A stretch of 64,000 nt of DNA from Paractinoplanes tereljensis (GTDB taxonomy: Bacteria; Actinomycetota; Actinomycetes; Mycobacteriales; Micromonosporaceae). Within the stretch, counting starts at the first letter, position 1. The number at the start of each line of letters is the position of its first letter. Of the stretch, positions 52,501 through 60,064 are shown in pieces. The stretch spans positions 1-64,000 of the forward strand of contig NZ_BOMY01000041.1 in NCBI RefSeq assembly GCF_016862435.1, given 5' to 3'. The notes under the pieces were generated by a model that had not been told where the DNA came from, made no database searches, and worked only from the letters and a program-made list of their open reading frames with translations. A program made the translations under genes and the position numbers.

Positions 52501-55001
52501 TCGCTGGTGTTCCAGGTCGCCTTGGTCTGATCGAACGCCTTGGTCAGGGTGTGCACGTCGACGTTCTCGTCGGTGTCGGTGCCCGGGTAGAGCGCGACGT
52601 TCCACATCCGCAGCTGCGCGTCGGTCACCCGGGCGTTGGCCGGGATGTCGGCGACCGGGAACTTGACCAGGCCGCGGGTGTCGCCGTAGACCGTCGAGTT
52701 GTTGCCCGGCGAGACGTACGGGTCACCGGCGTAGGTGTCGACGTTGACCGCGGGCTGGGCCGCCGACAGCGTCGTGTCGGTCACCCCGGACCGGAAGATC
52801 CTGGTGACGTTCCCGGCCTTGGGCAGCATGGCCGGCACGGTCGGGCCTGGGATCAGCTGCCCGTCGGTGGTCTTGACCACGACCATGTAGTAGAAGAACT
52901 TGCGCTTCATCGGGTCGGTCTCGGCCGCCGCGGTCGGCTCGGCCGTGGTGTCCTGGTAGGACGTGGTGCCGGCCGGCAGCGGTGCGACGAGGGTGGCCGC
53001 GGACGGCGTCCAGGTCTGGTAGACGCTGCGGTGCACCTGGTACTCGGCGATGTCGGTGCCGGTGTAGGCCGGCCAGTCCAGCAGCGCACCGGTCGCGGTG
53101 ACCGTGGTCGGCGGGTTGACCGTCACCCCCGGCTTGCCGTACGTCACCACGAGCTTCGGCAGGTTGGCGTCGCGCCGGTCGTTGTTGTAGGCGTACTCCG
53201 ACGCCTCGAAGATCGCGCCGCCCCGGTTGAGCGTCTCGTCGATCGCCTTGACCATCAGGCCGTTGTTCGGCTGGGCACCGTTCACCCAGTCCTGCACCGC
53301 GCTGCGCACCGGGAACGAGGTCCAGACGCTCGACTTCGACGCCTGCTTGACCACGCCGTTCTTGGTGAACCGGACCGCGTCGGCGATCACCGCCTTGCTG
53401 GCCACGTCGCCGAGCACCACCTTGCCGGTGGTGCCGGCCACGAACGGGTGCACGCCCAGGGACTTCCAGGCACCGTCGGCGACCGGCGTGGTCTGATCGA
53501 CGGTGTAGGCCTTCGACCCACCGTTGAAATAGACGGTGTACGGCGCGTTCGCGGCCCGGTCCGACTCGCCGACGTAGTGCACCTCGACCAGGTAGTCCCC
53601 GGCCTCGGTGATCGTCGGGACGTACGAGTACGTGCTGCCGGTGGCCGCGTCGTTGTTGACCCGGTAGTCGTTACCGACCGCCTTCGCGATCAGCGCCGTG
53701 TTCGTCGACGCCGTCCAGGTCCCGGACGCGGCGGTGTTGCTGTCCCCGTCGTCGACGGTCACCGTGTTGGCCGCCGGGGTGGCCGAGTAAGCGCTGTTGG
53801 TGGTCGCCCAGGTCGCCCCGGCCTCGGTCCACGCCGCGGTGATCGGGCGGGCCTCCAGAGGTACGTCGTTGGCCGACGGGGCAATCGACTGGTCGTAGTA
53901 CAGCTGCAGCTGGGCGTCGTCGATCGCGGTGCCGGCCGGGATCGAGCCGGTGTCGAACTTCACCAGCGACCGCCAGATGCCGGCCGTGTCGGTGCCGGCC
54001 TTCAACTGGTAGCCGGAGCCGTAGTTGGTGGTCGCGGCGGCCGAGGAGATCTGCGTCTCGACCGCGTCGGTCGGCACCGGCTGCACCCGGATCGTCGGGT
54101 CCACCACGACCGGGTACTTACGGGCCGGATCGGCCAGCCAGGCCGCGTCCGCGGTCACCGTGACCGTCGAACCGGACACTGTCTGAGTCACCTTGGTGCT
54201 GGTGCCGGCGGCACTGTCGTACATGTACGGCGCCGGCATGGTCAGCACGCTCGCGCCGGCCGCGCTGCGGAACACGATCGACCCGTCCGGCTGAGGCACC
54301 GCGGTCAAACCCTGGGTGTCCAGCGAGAACGCGTACGAGGCCGGGCCCTTCGGGGCCTGCTTGAGGACGATCTTCTCCTTCAGCTCGGTCGAGCTGACCT
54401 CGTAGACCAGGTCCGCGCCGCCGACCAGCCCCGGATAGGTGACCGTCGAACCCTTGACGACCGGCTTCACCGTTGCGGCCCCGCCGAGGCCCAGCTCGAT
54501 CGACCGGCCGTCCTTCTCGAACCGCACCAGATTGCCGGTGGTGTCGCCGAACAGACTGGTGAACGAGTTCGCCGAGCTGCCCTGCACCCAGCCGGCCCGG
54601 CCGGTCGCCTTGACGGTCGTGTCGATCGGCCGGAACTTGCCGTCGGCGCCGCGGTAGTTCACCGGCACCGCGGAGATCTCGGACTGCAACCGGCCGTCCG
54701 ACAGGGCGAAGACCCGGCCGTTCGCGGTCCGTCTCGACGCCACCTCCCGGACCCGTTTCGCCGCCGCCCACTTCCTACCGGCGGGCATCGACTCGCTCAG
54801 CGCCAGACCGGCACTGATCGGCTCCACCTTCGGCCTCGGATCCGCGCCGACCAGGTTCGCGGCGGCGCCGCGCACCCGATCCAGCAGACTTTCGGTGTTC
54901 TCCGGCTGGGCGGCGTCGTCCCGGGTTACGCCGACCACAGCTGAGCCGGCCACCAGAGACAATGTCAGCGCCGCGATGAGCAGCCCCCGCGTTCTTCCCA
55001 T
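46509..55001 (-). CDS. Secreted RHS-repeat polymorphic toxin with deaminase-like C-terminus
   Basis: This 2,830-aa protein has a signal peptide (LLIAALTLSLVAGSAVVG). The N-terminal 1,000 residues contain DNRLRE-like beta modules and a golvesin-like domain (YSYVPTITEAGDYLVEVHYVG); a second copy sits inside the repeat region. From about 1,150 to 2,560 are dozens of RHS/YD repeats (YDANG, YTYDKVGN), closing with an RHS core (TYDMGFRDYNPGLNRFQTRD). The variable tail has an alanine-rich hydrophobic stretch, then HAEE (H2743) and CMYIC (C2768, C2772). These are arranged as in cytidine deaminase-like toxins but with C-x3-C spacing. A Pro-rich end follows. No immunity gene is seen directly downstream. 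Confidence 0.88.
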   Translation of the reverse strand: MGRTRGLLIAALTLSLVAGSAVVGVTRDDAAQPENTESLLDRVRGAAANLVGADPRPKVEPISAGLALSESMPAGRKWAAAKRVREVASRRTANGRVFALSDGRLQSEISAVPVNYRGADGKFRPIDTTVKATGRAGWVQGSSANSFTSLFGDTTGNLVRFEKDGRSIELGLGGAATVKPVVKGSTVTYPGLVGGADLVYEVSSTELKEKIVLKQAPKGPASYAFSLDTQGLTAVPQPDGSIVFRSAAGASVLTMPAPYMYDSAAGTSTKVTQTVSGSTVTVTADAAWLADPARKYPVVVDPTIRVQPVPTDAVETQISSAAATTNYGSGYQLKAGTDTAGIWRSLVKFDTGSIPAGTAIDDAQLQLYYDQSIAPSANDVPLEARPITAAWTEAGATWATTNSAYSATPAANTVTVDDGDSNTAASGTWTASTNTALIAKAVGNDYRVNNDAATGSTYSYVPTITEAGDYLVEVHYVGESDRAANAPYTVYFNGGSKAYTVDQTTPVADGAWKSLGVHPFVAGTTGKVVLGDVASKAVIADAVRFTKNGVVKQASKSSVWTSFPVRSAVQDWVNGAQPNNGLMVKAIDETLNRGGAIFEASEYAYNNDRRDANLPKLVVTYGKPGVTVNPPTTVTATGALLDWPAYTGTDIAEYQVHRSVYQTWTPSAATLVAPLPAGTTSYQDTTAEPTAAAETDPMKRKFFYYMVVVKTTDGQLIPGPTVPAMLPKAGNVTRIFRSGVTDTTLSAAQPAVNVDTYAGDPYVSPGNNSTVYGDTRGLVKFPVADIPANARVTDAQLRMWNVALYPGTDTDENVDVHTLTKAFDQTKATWNTSDGTTAWSTPGGDYNGTALSASNSFTNDPEWATWNVTAAAKNWVTTPAANFGLLLKQRDEVNQTARAMLLSAEAQEPLLRPTLEVTYLEQTPESTYYAPELPDGAPPATTFTTPVSVSNPTADTWTAADWQLSYAWTREDGEAVTGSTEVTALPADVPSGGTADLTATVTTPPSTTEGNLKTDYTISWELKNKTTGQTLSQLASIAPLSHHFPVVEPTSDQLGLENFYSYAGKNTGAGSSLMNNLYSGNTVWQYNAFANPGRGLSSFVRLAYNSLDSSDAVAGYGWSLQTSSMMRLGSPLDFHPSFSKAKRVTFTDGDGTSHWFTLDEKTGTWVSPKGVHLYLQQKAGVSCKRNAQEPRAWSLTRPDRTQFFYDCDGYLTATVDKNGNTMTFTYEERRCDNSPEKFLRYVTDPAGRQTITLDYFGKGDSYDYIDGDTWTRKSATRLSNPRIIDHVRSITDVSGRKLTFTYTEKGLLGELVDGAGSTNGASKTFKFQYDRTQGNKNVKLVKVTDPRGNATDVAYTYSAAGDDKNPEWRTKSYTDRLGGVTKFGYVKGGNAEATVTDAENHKSTYYHDGYGRAFQTVNAKGQVTKLGWDDDHNVVSLTEANGAVSTWKYDAKTGYPTEKKDAVAVANGTAGTVLTYFTQLGGYVAEVATKTSPEGRKYQVSYTTAGDIATVTDPSGAVTKTTYDTWGQPLTSTDPNGNLTGYSAYDANGFPQTITDALTNSTKYGYDIRGNTVKVTDPLGKATTLTYDVFGRPLEQKVPKDQANGVFITTPAPVYDTNDNITKDTAANGAVATAVYDAADQLKSATAPKDVESDPVSTESYTYDKVGNLLTTTEPKGNLTSTVGDYTTTVGYDEIYQQTSVVNALGQKISYAYDNVGNVVTVVDPRKNATSDTTDYTTKYAYDKAHRRISTTDALGKTSTSEFDRDGLVSAATDALGNTTRVTRDVRGNTVEMKVPYRNDSGTITYRTMRYEYDKAGNRTRMITPRGVATTDDPDDFAEVSVYDALNRVKETQSAYDKDDSRYNTPDKTLYTYDAAGRLTKSSSPPSNGQKVRNDADYTYFDNGWNKSSTDPLDITTTYDYDALGQQAARTVTAAGGSSSRTMGWSYYPDGKLKARTDDGVPVGNQVVLVDNADFSNTTATGDWPTGETATGKYGADYATHAAGTGTNAFSWQLNVPLDGTYEVFTRYPNVSGAATDATFTISHADGTATRTVNQTTGSGGWVSLGSYKFAEDNTHAVTLTDKAGGIVVADAVKLVRNNATDIDAEKRDYSYTYDANGNLTKIADASSAARADAYTVEYTGLNQVAKVVESKSGTTVNTSSFTYNENGAAVTTTHDKQFAKYEYDARDQLAKVTNGKSATDTTAKNTTFTYADDGARLKEVKGNGNTVDYTYFLDGLLKSQAEKKPNGTLVSESTLDYDLNGNRSREVAKKMNADNNAAYLSSSTDYNYDPQDRIAKVTKTGDHPATETYVHDANNNVIDQTVNGLQTTFRYDRNRLLTSTAGGATAKYNYDPYGRLDTVTSGGQVVERNTYDGFDHIVQNRRNDGSGTSTTKYTYDPMDRTSSKSTDVGTSKAKTTVFNYLGLGGDVLEEEVAGTVEKSYQYSPWGERLSQITYGDNGSTETDYYGYNAHSDVDQLTDQSGNTKATYGYTAYGRNADAEFTGIDKPDAADPTKEAYNVYRFNAKRWDQQAGTYDMGFRDYNPGLNRFQTRDSYNGALADMNLGLDPWTGNRYAFAGGNPINRVELNGHTDVPAPIIAGLVEAVLAAAAAAAVELAIVAGVTLALGGIGWMIWSIATDDGELSADDKADQAGIHGTEEGAEQAADLATELNDSRRPYLAKNSTTSVIKVWDSETNTYKIKVAVAQPDDAEATMPAGWEDKIRAVYGNEIEIEFVTNPKDSGQHAEETIIGSLGDTQVIVEGGANRAVCMYICNAELGNRVELGGQLLTRSRGTKFRSFYRLFTPNMSPPSSMPPPAPTVPNPQPGPVPNP

Positions 55002-55136
55002 CGACTTTTCTGCCCTTCGTTTACCGAAATGCGTCGCTGGGAAGATACGAAGGTTTTATATACGTCGACGCATATTGCAGATACATCAGCGACTATGTCT
55101 GCCGCCGCCGGGTTCTGCGCCGAACACCCCCATGGC

Positions 55137-55820
55137 ATGATCGATGCCGTGAAAGTTGCCGGGTACGAGGAATTTCCGCTGACCGACGGTGCCCCGTTCA
55201 TGGCCGATCCGCTGTTCTGGCCGACCTACCTGTCGGCGCTGATCGCGCCCACCGACGATGAGCTGGTAACCGCCGCGTTCGGGGTCGCGGCCGCCGACTG
55301 CTACGCCTATTACGACCGGCTGACCGACCCGGAAACCTGGCCGGTCCTGCGTCTCGGGCTGCGCGACGAACACGAGATCGACATCGTCTTCTACAACGAG
55401 CCCGGCGAGTACGGCGTCGACTTCCTGCTGTGCCGCTCCGGCGGCGAGAACCCCGTCGAGCTGGCCACCCTGGGCGGTCACGAGCTGCGTCCCGGCCTGA
55501 GCTGGCCCGAGCTGATCACCGCCGCCGGCACGACCGAGCCGAACACCCGGCTACTGCTGCTGATGCCCGCCTTCGGCGACCTGGACCTACCCCCGGATGC
55601 GGCGGCAACGGTGACCGCCGCACTGGAATCCGTCGGCGCAGGCGCCGGAGCCGCCGACCTGGCCGCCTACATGCTGCGCAAGCCCCCATGGTGGCCACAC
55701 TGGCGCCGAACCACCGACGGAGCCCTGGTCAGCGACGGCCGCTACAGCCGCCGCAACCCCGACGGCCCCGCCGCCCTACCGGCCCCCGACCTCCTGACGA
55801 TCTCCACCGCCCTCGCATGA
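55137..55820 (+). CDS. Hypothetical protein (about 227 aa)
   Basis: The frame is open from 55029, but the better start is the ATG at 55137 or the GTG at 55149 (VKVAGYEEFPLTDGAPF). The protein is mixed alpha/beta, acidic, with DEHEIDIVFYNEPGEYGVDFLLC as a strand-rich core and a C-terminal WWPHWRR segment. No signal peptide. The family is not recognised. It is divergent from the RHS toxin gene, so an immunity role is possible but unsupported by any motif. It is followed with a 4-bp overlap by a decayed methyltransferase. Confidence 0.55.
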   Translation: MIDAVKVAGYEEFPLTDGAPFMADPLFWPTYLSALIAPTDDELVTAAFGVAAADCYAYYDRLTDPETWPVLRLGLRDEHEIDIVFYNEPGEYGVDFLLCRSGGENPVELATLGGHELRPGLSWPELITAAGTTEPNTRLLLLMPAFGDLDLPPDAAATVTAALESVGAGAGAADLAAYMLRKPPWWPHWRRTTDGALVSDGRYSRRNPDGPAALPAPDLLTISTALA

Positions 55821-56257
55821 GCGTTGATCCGGTAGCGCACAACCGGGTCGCCTGGGACCGGGAGGTCGAGCAGGGCAACGAGTGGACCCGGCCGATCTCC
55901 GCCGAGACGGTCGCCCGGGCGCGGGCCGGCGACTGGTCGATCGTGCTCATCGGCCACCGGCCGGTCGACCGCTCCTGGTTCCCCGCCGACCTGGCCGGCT
56001 CGGACGTGCTGTGCCTGGCCTCCGGCGGCGGCCAGCAGGGCCCGACGCTCGCCGCAGCCGGCGCCCGGGTCACCGTGCTGGGCGGCCCGCTCGCCGCGGG
56101 CTTCCTCCTCACCGCCTTCGAGGAGGCACCACGCCACGCCGACGCCACCGCAGGTGGGCTGCCCGGCTACTTCGCCACCCGCGCTGTCAAACCATCGGGG
56201 TCGCGAGAATCAAAACCCTTTGCCGGTACGGGCAACACCGTCGACAACCGCAATTAA
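55817..56257 (+). pseudogene. SAM-dependent methyltransferase with internal deletion
   Basis: The ATG at 55817 overlaps the preceding stop. The N-terminus is a normal class I methyltransferase start (NRVAWDREVEQGNEWTRPIS, then DVLCLASGGGQQGPTLAAAGARVTVLG, motif I). Directly after motif I the sequence jumps to a C-terminal block (GFLLTAFEEAPRH...GLPGYFATRAVKP). About 100-130 residues of the core fold are missing, and the remaining tail is unlike the family. The product cannot form a complete methyltransferase. Confidence 0.65.
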
Positions 56258-56342
56258 CCCCCGACCGCCGCCACCGCGCGACCAGCGTGCAACACCGGCA
56301 CGTGCCGCGTCTTTCGCGCTACCGACCACCCATCCCGCGGGG

Positions 56343-56645
56343 GCTTTGCTTTGCTCACCAATACGCGCTGCTCTGCGCACCTCCGGTAAGCGCGCGAGTT
56401 CAGGCCCGTTTCAGGCCGGCCGCACACCATGGGAACCGGGCGCCGGCGACGCCAACGCCGCCGCCGGAACCGGCGATTCCCGCATGACGGCCGCCGCGCC
56501 CGGTTCCCGCGCCGGTGTCCCGCGTCGCGGAGCCCGGTCCTGCTTTGTGGACAGTGCCGCCAGCGCATAAGACGCTCCCTGCCGGCCCGCCTGGCGCTTA
56601 CCCGAAGTGCGCAGAGCAGCGCGTATAGGTAAGCAGTGCAAAGTG
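56343..56645. mobile_element. Inverted-repeat element of about 300 bp (MITE-like)
   Basis: The outer arms 56343-56393 and 56594-56645 are inverted copies of about 50 bp at roughly 85% identity, with a 20-bp identical core (ATACGCGCTGCTCTGCGCAC on the left). Inside, ACACC...GGGAACCGGGCGC (about 56425-56445) is matched inversely near 56496-56520. No gene or target-site duplication is evident. It could be a miniature transposable element or a long hairpin RNA. Confidence 0.5.
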
Positions 56646-56880
56646 CCGAGCAGGTTGGTGTCTATGCTGGTCGGCGGGGTGGGTGGGGGTTGGGGTCTTG
56701 GGTCGGGACCGCCCGGGGCGGGCGCGCGGAGGGTGAGTCCCGCCCGGCGGGACCGAGTGCCACGGGAGTGGTCCGGCGCGTACGGAAAAGGGATCTTTCT
56801 TTTTGGGCTGAAGCCGCCAGACCGCGAGCGCGAAAGGTGTCTAGCATGGGGCCCTGGCCGGGCGGTTCGGGGGAAACCAC
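56646..56880 (+). promoter_or_regulatory. Upstream region of the WXG-type cassette
   Basis: A G-rich stretch (56670-56760, with runs such as GGGGTGGGTGGGGGTTGGGG) precedes a possible -10 TAGCAT at 56842-56847 and the ribosome site GGGGGAAA before the ATG at 56881. The -35 is not clear. Confidence 0.35.
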
Positions 56881-57969
56881 ATGACCGAGTTCTATGTAGA
56901 CGCTCAGGGTTTGAACGGGCTGTACAACCAGCTGGTGCGCGCGTCGCAGGACGCGTCCGACACCGTTGACTACACCAAGCAGCACTGTGCGCTCTCGATC
57001 ACCGCTGAGGGCTACCTGATGATCATGCTGGGGCCGCACGCCACGGCGTACGCGAACATGGTCAAGGCGATCCGCAAGCTCGAGGAACTCGCGCAGGGCA
57101 CCGGCACCCAGATCAACCTCGCCCAGCGCGACTACGCCCGCACGGACGCCTCAGCCGCGGCCCGGCTGGACGCCGGCTATCCCGGCGCCACCGATCCGGG
57201 CCTGTTCTCGCACGGCCGGACCGATCTGTGGCCGCAGACGTCCCGGGCGGCCTTCGCCGACGTCACCGAACCCACCACCGCGTTGCGCAGCCCGGAGTAC
57301 GCGACCGAGGTGGTGATGTGGTCGATCAACCCGCTCGCCGACCTGATCAGCCCGTCCGCGTGGTTGCGGCAGGTGAGCATCTGGCTGTTCAGCTACGACC
57401 CGTTCGAGGCGTGGGCCAAGCAGTTCAGCGGCGACTGGGACGCCTACGTGCACTGCGCCGTCGCCTGGCAGTACATCGGCGCGGCCTGCGAGAACATCGG
57501 CCGCAACCTGATCGCCGGGGCCGGCGACGTGCCGGCCGTGTGGCGGGGCAACGCCGCCGAGGGCGAACAGGAATACCAGCTCAACCTCGGCACCGCGGCG
57601 ATCGCCCTGAAGACCGCCTGCGACCAGTACAACGACCTCTACAACCAGGCCGCCGAGGCCACCAAGAACCTGTTCGAGGTGGTCAGTGGGCTGATGAGCC
57701 AGCTCATCGACGTCCTGATCATCGTCAACGTCGCCGGCGCGGTCGGCACCGCGACGATCGAGACCGGCGTCGGCCCGGTGATCGGCTACAGCGTGGCCGC
57801 CTTCTACATCTGGCAGGCCTACAAACTCTACGAAGAGATCTCCAAGTTCTTCGGCACCGCCGACAACGTCATCAAGGCCCTCGCCGGCACCGTCGAATCG
57901 GTCCAGGCCAAACTGGCCGTCGACGACCTGCCCGACACCAAGCCCTACCACCACCCCGCCGGCTACTGA
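56881..57969 (+). CDS. WXG100/ESX-type secreted protein (362 aa)
   Basis: The ATG at 56881 follows GGGGGAAACCAC. The N-terminal 110 residues are helical (VDAQGLNGLYNQLVRASQDASDTVDYTKQHC, as in motif start). A WxG motif occurs in the middle (VWRGNAAEGEQEYQLNLGTA), followed by long helices and a hydrophobic segment (LIDVLIIVNVAGAVGTATI, then VIGYSVAAFYIWQAY). There is no Sec signal, which fits type VII (ESX) export. The C-terminal end lacks a recognisable toxin motif. It heads a run of four same-strand genes. Confidence 0.65.
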   Translation: MTEFYVDAQGLNGLYNQLVRASQDASDTVDYTKQHCALSITAEGYLMIMLGPHATAYANMVKAIRKLEELAQGTGTQINLAQRDYARTDASAAARLDAGYPGATDPGLFSHGRTDLWPQTSRAAFADVTEPTTALRSPEYATEVVMWSINPLADLISPSAWLRQVSIWLFSYDPFEAWAKQFSGDWDAYVHCAVAWQYIGAACENIGRNLIAGAGDVPAVWRGNAAEGEQEYQLNLGTAAIALKTACDQYNDLYNQAAEATKNLFEVVSGLMSQLIDVLIIVNVAGAVGTATIETGVGPVIGYSVAAFYIWQAYKLYEEISKFFGTADNVIKALAGTVESVQAKLAVDDLPDTKPYHHPAGY

Positions 57970-57979
57970 AGGGACGACC

Positions 57980-58255
57980 ATGAACGGTGACATCACCGAA
58001 CAGCCCCTGGCCAAGGCGGTGCTGAAACACCTGGCCGGCACCCGCGGCAGCAGCGACCCACTCGGCTCGTTCGCCCGCACGGTGCTCAGCGGTGAGGCCA
58101 CCCTGCGCGGCGCGGCCAACTTCCCCTGGCACAGCGACGCCCTCGCCACCGCGGCCGCCAAAGCCCAACAGGAACAACAAAAAATGACCCCAGAACAACG
58201 AGCCGAGTACGACCGTACGGCCCAGCAGTTGCGCGAGAACCAGGACCAGCCGTGA
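57980..58255 (+). CDS. Small hydrophilic protein (91 aa)
   Basis: The ATG at 57980 lies 10 bp after the WXG-type gene and follows GAAGGGACGACC. The C-terminal half is a charged helix (AAAKAQQEQQKMTPEQRAEYDRTAQQL). No domain recognised. Its size and position suggest a partner or chaperone for the preceding secreted protein. Confidence 0.6.
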   Translation: MNGDITEQPLAKAVLKHLAGTRGSSDPLGSFARTVLSGEATLRGAANFPWHSDALATAAAKAQQEQQKMTPEQRAEYDRTAQQLRENQDQP

Positions 58256-58551
58256 AGACCGCGCACCGGCTCCGCCTGGCCGCCCCGCTGATCGGCCTGA
58301 CCGGACTCACCTTCGGTGCCGCCCTGATCGGCGCCGTCGGCCTGTGGGACGACTACACCGGCGGCGAGCGCGCCATCACCGCGTTCCTGTGCCTGATGAC
58401 CGGCCTGACCCTCGGCCTCAGCGTCTGGATCGCCGCCGACCGGCGCGTCGAAAGCGTGCCATGGTGGCGGATCGCCACGATCGCCGGTCTCCTGCTCCTG
58501 GCCTGCGGCGTTGCCCTGGTCCGGCGTGCTCTGGTCCTCGACGGCCTGTAG
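58252..58551 (+). CDS. Small membrane protein (99 aa)
   Basis: The GTG at 58252 overlaps the stop of the previous gene by 4 bp. Three hydrophobic segments are visible (LAAPLIGLTGLTFGAALIGAV, AITAFLCLMTGLTLGLSVWIA, IATIAGLLLLACGVALV). No family recognised; coupled to the WXG cassette. Confidence 0.6.
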   Translation: MKTAHRLRLAAPLIGLTGLTFGAALIGAVGLWDDYTGGERAITAFLCLMTGLTLGLSVWIAADRRVESVPWWRIATIAGLLLLACGVALVRRALVLDGL

Positions 58552-58651
58552 GAACCGGGGTCATCCGGGTCGCGCGATCCGCCCCCGAAGGGGCATAGTG
58601 TCGCGCGGCGCCATCGATCGATGTCGTCCTCCTCGGCGAAGGTGGTTGGAA

Positions 58652-59701
58652 GTGACGACGCGCATAGGTGTCCGATGGGCCCGGGCCGCCGCATTGATAA
58701 CGCTGGCCGGGGGCACTCTCGCGGTGTCCGCCGGGGCGCCCGCGATGGCCGCTCCGGAGACCGTGAGAATCCTGAGCGTGTCGGCGGAGAACGTGCAGCC
58801 CGGCGAGACGGTGCGCGTGCAGTTCCGCGTCACCAACACCGGGAGCGGCTCCGAAACGGCGATCGTGGTGGTCGGCGGGGGCCTGCGCTGCACCGACGGA
58901 TGCCGGGCCGAGCCCAAGCTGGCACCGGGCGCGAGCCAGACCTTCGACGCGACGCTCGTCGCCCCCGACGCGGCCCCGGGCGAGACCATCGGCCTCAACA
59001 TCTCGATCGGCGTACGGCTCGGCGGGCAGAACAGCTTCGCCTACCAGATGGTCTACGTCCACGGGCCGGGCGCGGGCGCGTCGACGCCCGGCGCGGACAA
59101 GCCGGCCACGGGCGTCAGCCGGGTCTCCGGCCGGGTCCGCGACGCCGACGGGAAGGCGATCCCCGGCGTGGGCCTGACCATCCGGGACAGCGCCGGACAC
59201 GAATACCGGACGACAAGCGACCGCAGCGGCCAGTTCTCGATCACGTCGAGCGCCGCCAAGACGATCACCGCCGGCACCATCACGGTGGACGCGGCCATGG
59301 ACGGCTACCGCACCGCCCGCAAAACCGTCCGGGGCACCGACGGCAAGGCCGCGACCGTGCGGCTGACCCTGTCCGCCGTGGCCACCCCCACCACGACGCC
59401 GCCGACATCCGCCGCGGCGGCAAGCCCGCTCACCGCCGCGGCCGACGCCCCCGGCACGGTGCCGCCCACCCTCCAGGCCGTCAGCGACGACAGCAGCAGT
59501 TCGCCGCTGTTCTTCGCCCTGGGCGGCGTGCTGGTCGCGGCCGGCCTGAGCGCGCTCGCCCTGTTGGCGATCCGCCGGCGGAAGGCACCGCACGAGCCGG
59601 CCGAGGCAATGGCGCCGGCCGGCGGATACTCGGCCGACGCCCCGACCGCGATCCTGCGCACCGGTCCGGCCGGCATCCAGCCGAACCGCCACCGAGGGTA
59701 A
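58652..59701 (+). CDS. Secreted CARDB/carboxypeptidase-regulatory-like surface protein
   Basis: The GTG at 58652 follows GAAGG; the product is 349 aa with a signal peptide (AAALITLAGGTLAVSAGAPAMAA). A CARDB-like beta domain (about 35-135: VQPGETVRVQFRVTNTGSGSE) is followed by a carboxypeptidase-regulatory-like domain (about 155-245: VSGRVRDADGKAIPGVGLTI, then TTSDRSGQFSI). After a Thr/Pro/Ala linker, a C-terminal membrane helix (LFFALGGVLVAAGLSALALLAI) and basic tail anchor it. It is probably displayed on the cell surface. Confidence 0.75.
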   Translation: MTTRIGVRWARAAALITLAGGTLAVSAGAPAMAAPETVRILSVSAENVQPGETVRVQFRVTNTGSGSETAIVVVGGGLRCTDGCRAEPKLAPGASQTFDATLVAPDAAPGETIGLNISIGVRLGGQNSFAYQMVYVHGPGAGASTPGADKPATGVSRVSGRVRDADGKAIPGVGLTIRDSAGHEYRTTSDRSGQFSITSSAAKTITAGTITVDAAMDGYRTARKTVRGTDGKAATVRLTLSAVATPTTTPPTSAAAASPLTAAADAPGTVPPTLQAVSDDSSSSPLFFALGGVLVAAGLSALALLAIRRRKAPHEPAEAMAPAGGYSADAPTAILRTGPAGIQPNRHRG

Positions 59702-59722
59702 CGGCGCAGACATCTGGGGTCA

Positions 59723-60064
59723 TTGGCCGGCTGGGACCTGGTCATGGGGCTGGCGATCGCGGCCGCGTCCCGGCACGTGCTGTTGCGGCTGATCGCGGTC
59801 ACCCTGCCGGTGGCCATGGTGATCACCGTGCTGTGCACCGCGAACCACTACCTCGTCGACGCGATCGCCGGGGCAACGCTGACCGCCCTGTGCTGGCTGG
59901 TCGTCGGATCGGTGCGCCGAGCCGGCCCGGTGGAACCGCGGCCGGTGGAGAACGTCGAGCGGGCGCCGGCCCTGGCGGCCGGCGCTGAGCTCAGCGGACC
60001 AGCGAGGGCAGCCATTCGGAGAAGGCCGGTACGTACGCCAGCAGCAGAATGGTCGCGAACATGA
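59723..60064 (+). pseudogene. C-terminal fragment of a PAP2-type phosphatase
   Basis: The sequence TLPVAMVITVLCTANHYLVDAIAGA carries the last PAP2 block (H and D of the phosphatase triad), flanked by helices. The N-terminal blocks (K...RP and PSGH-type) are absent and no proper start exists near 59723. It overlaps the end of the convergent TRAP permease gene. I read it as the 3' remnant of a membrane lipid phosphatase gene. Confidence 0.6.

Noticed and set aside
56646..56760. G-quadruplex-forming regulatory element
   Set aside because: The G-runs are suggestive, but in DNA of this composition such runs arise often and nothing else supports a function.
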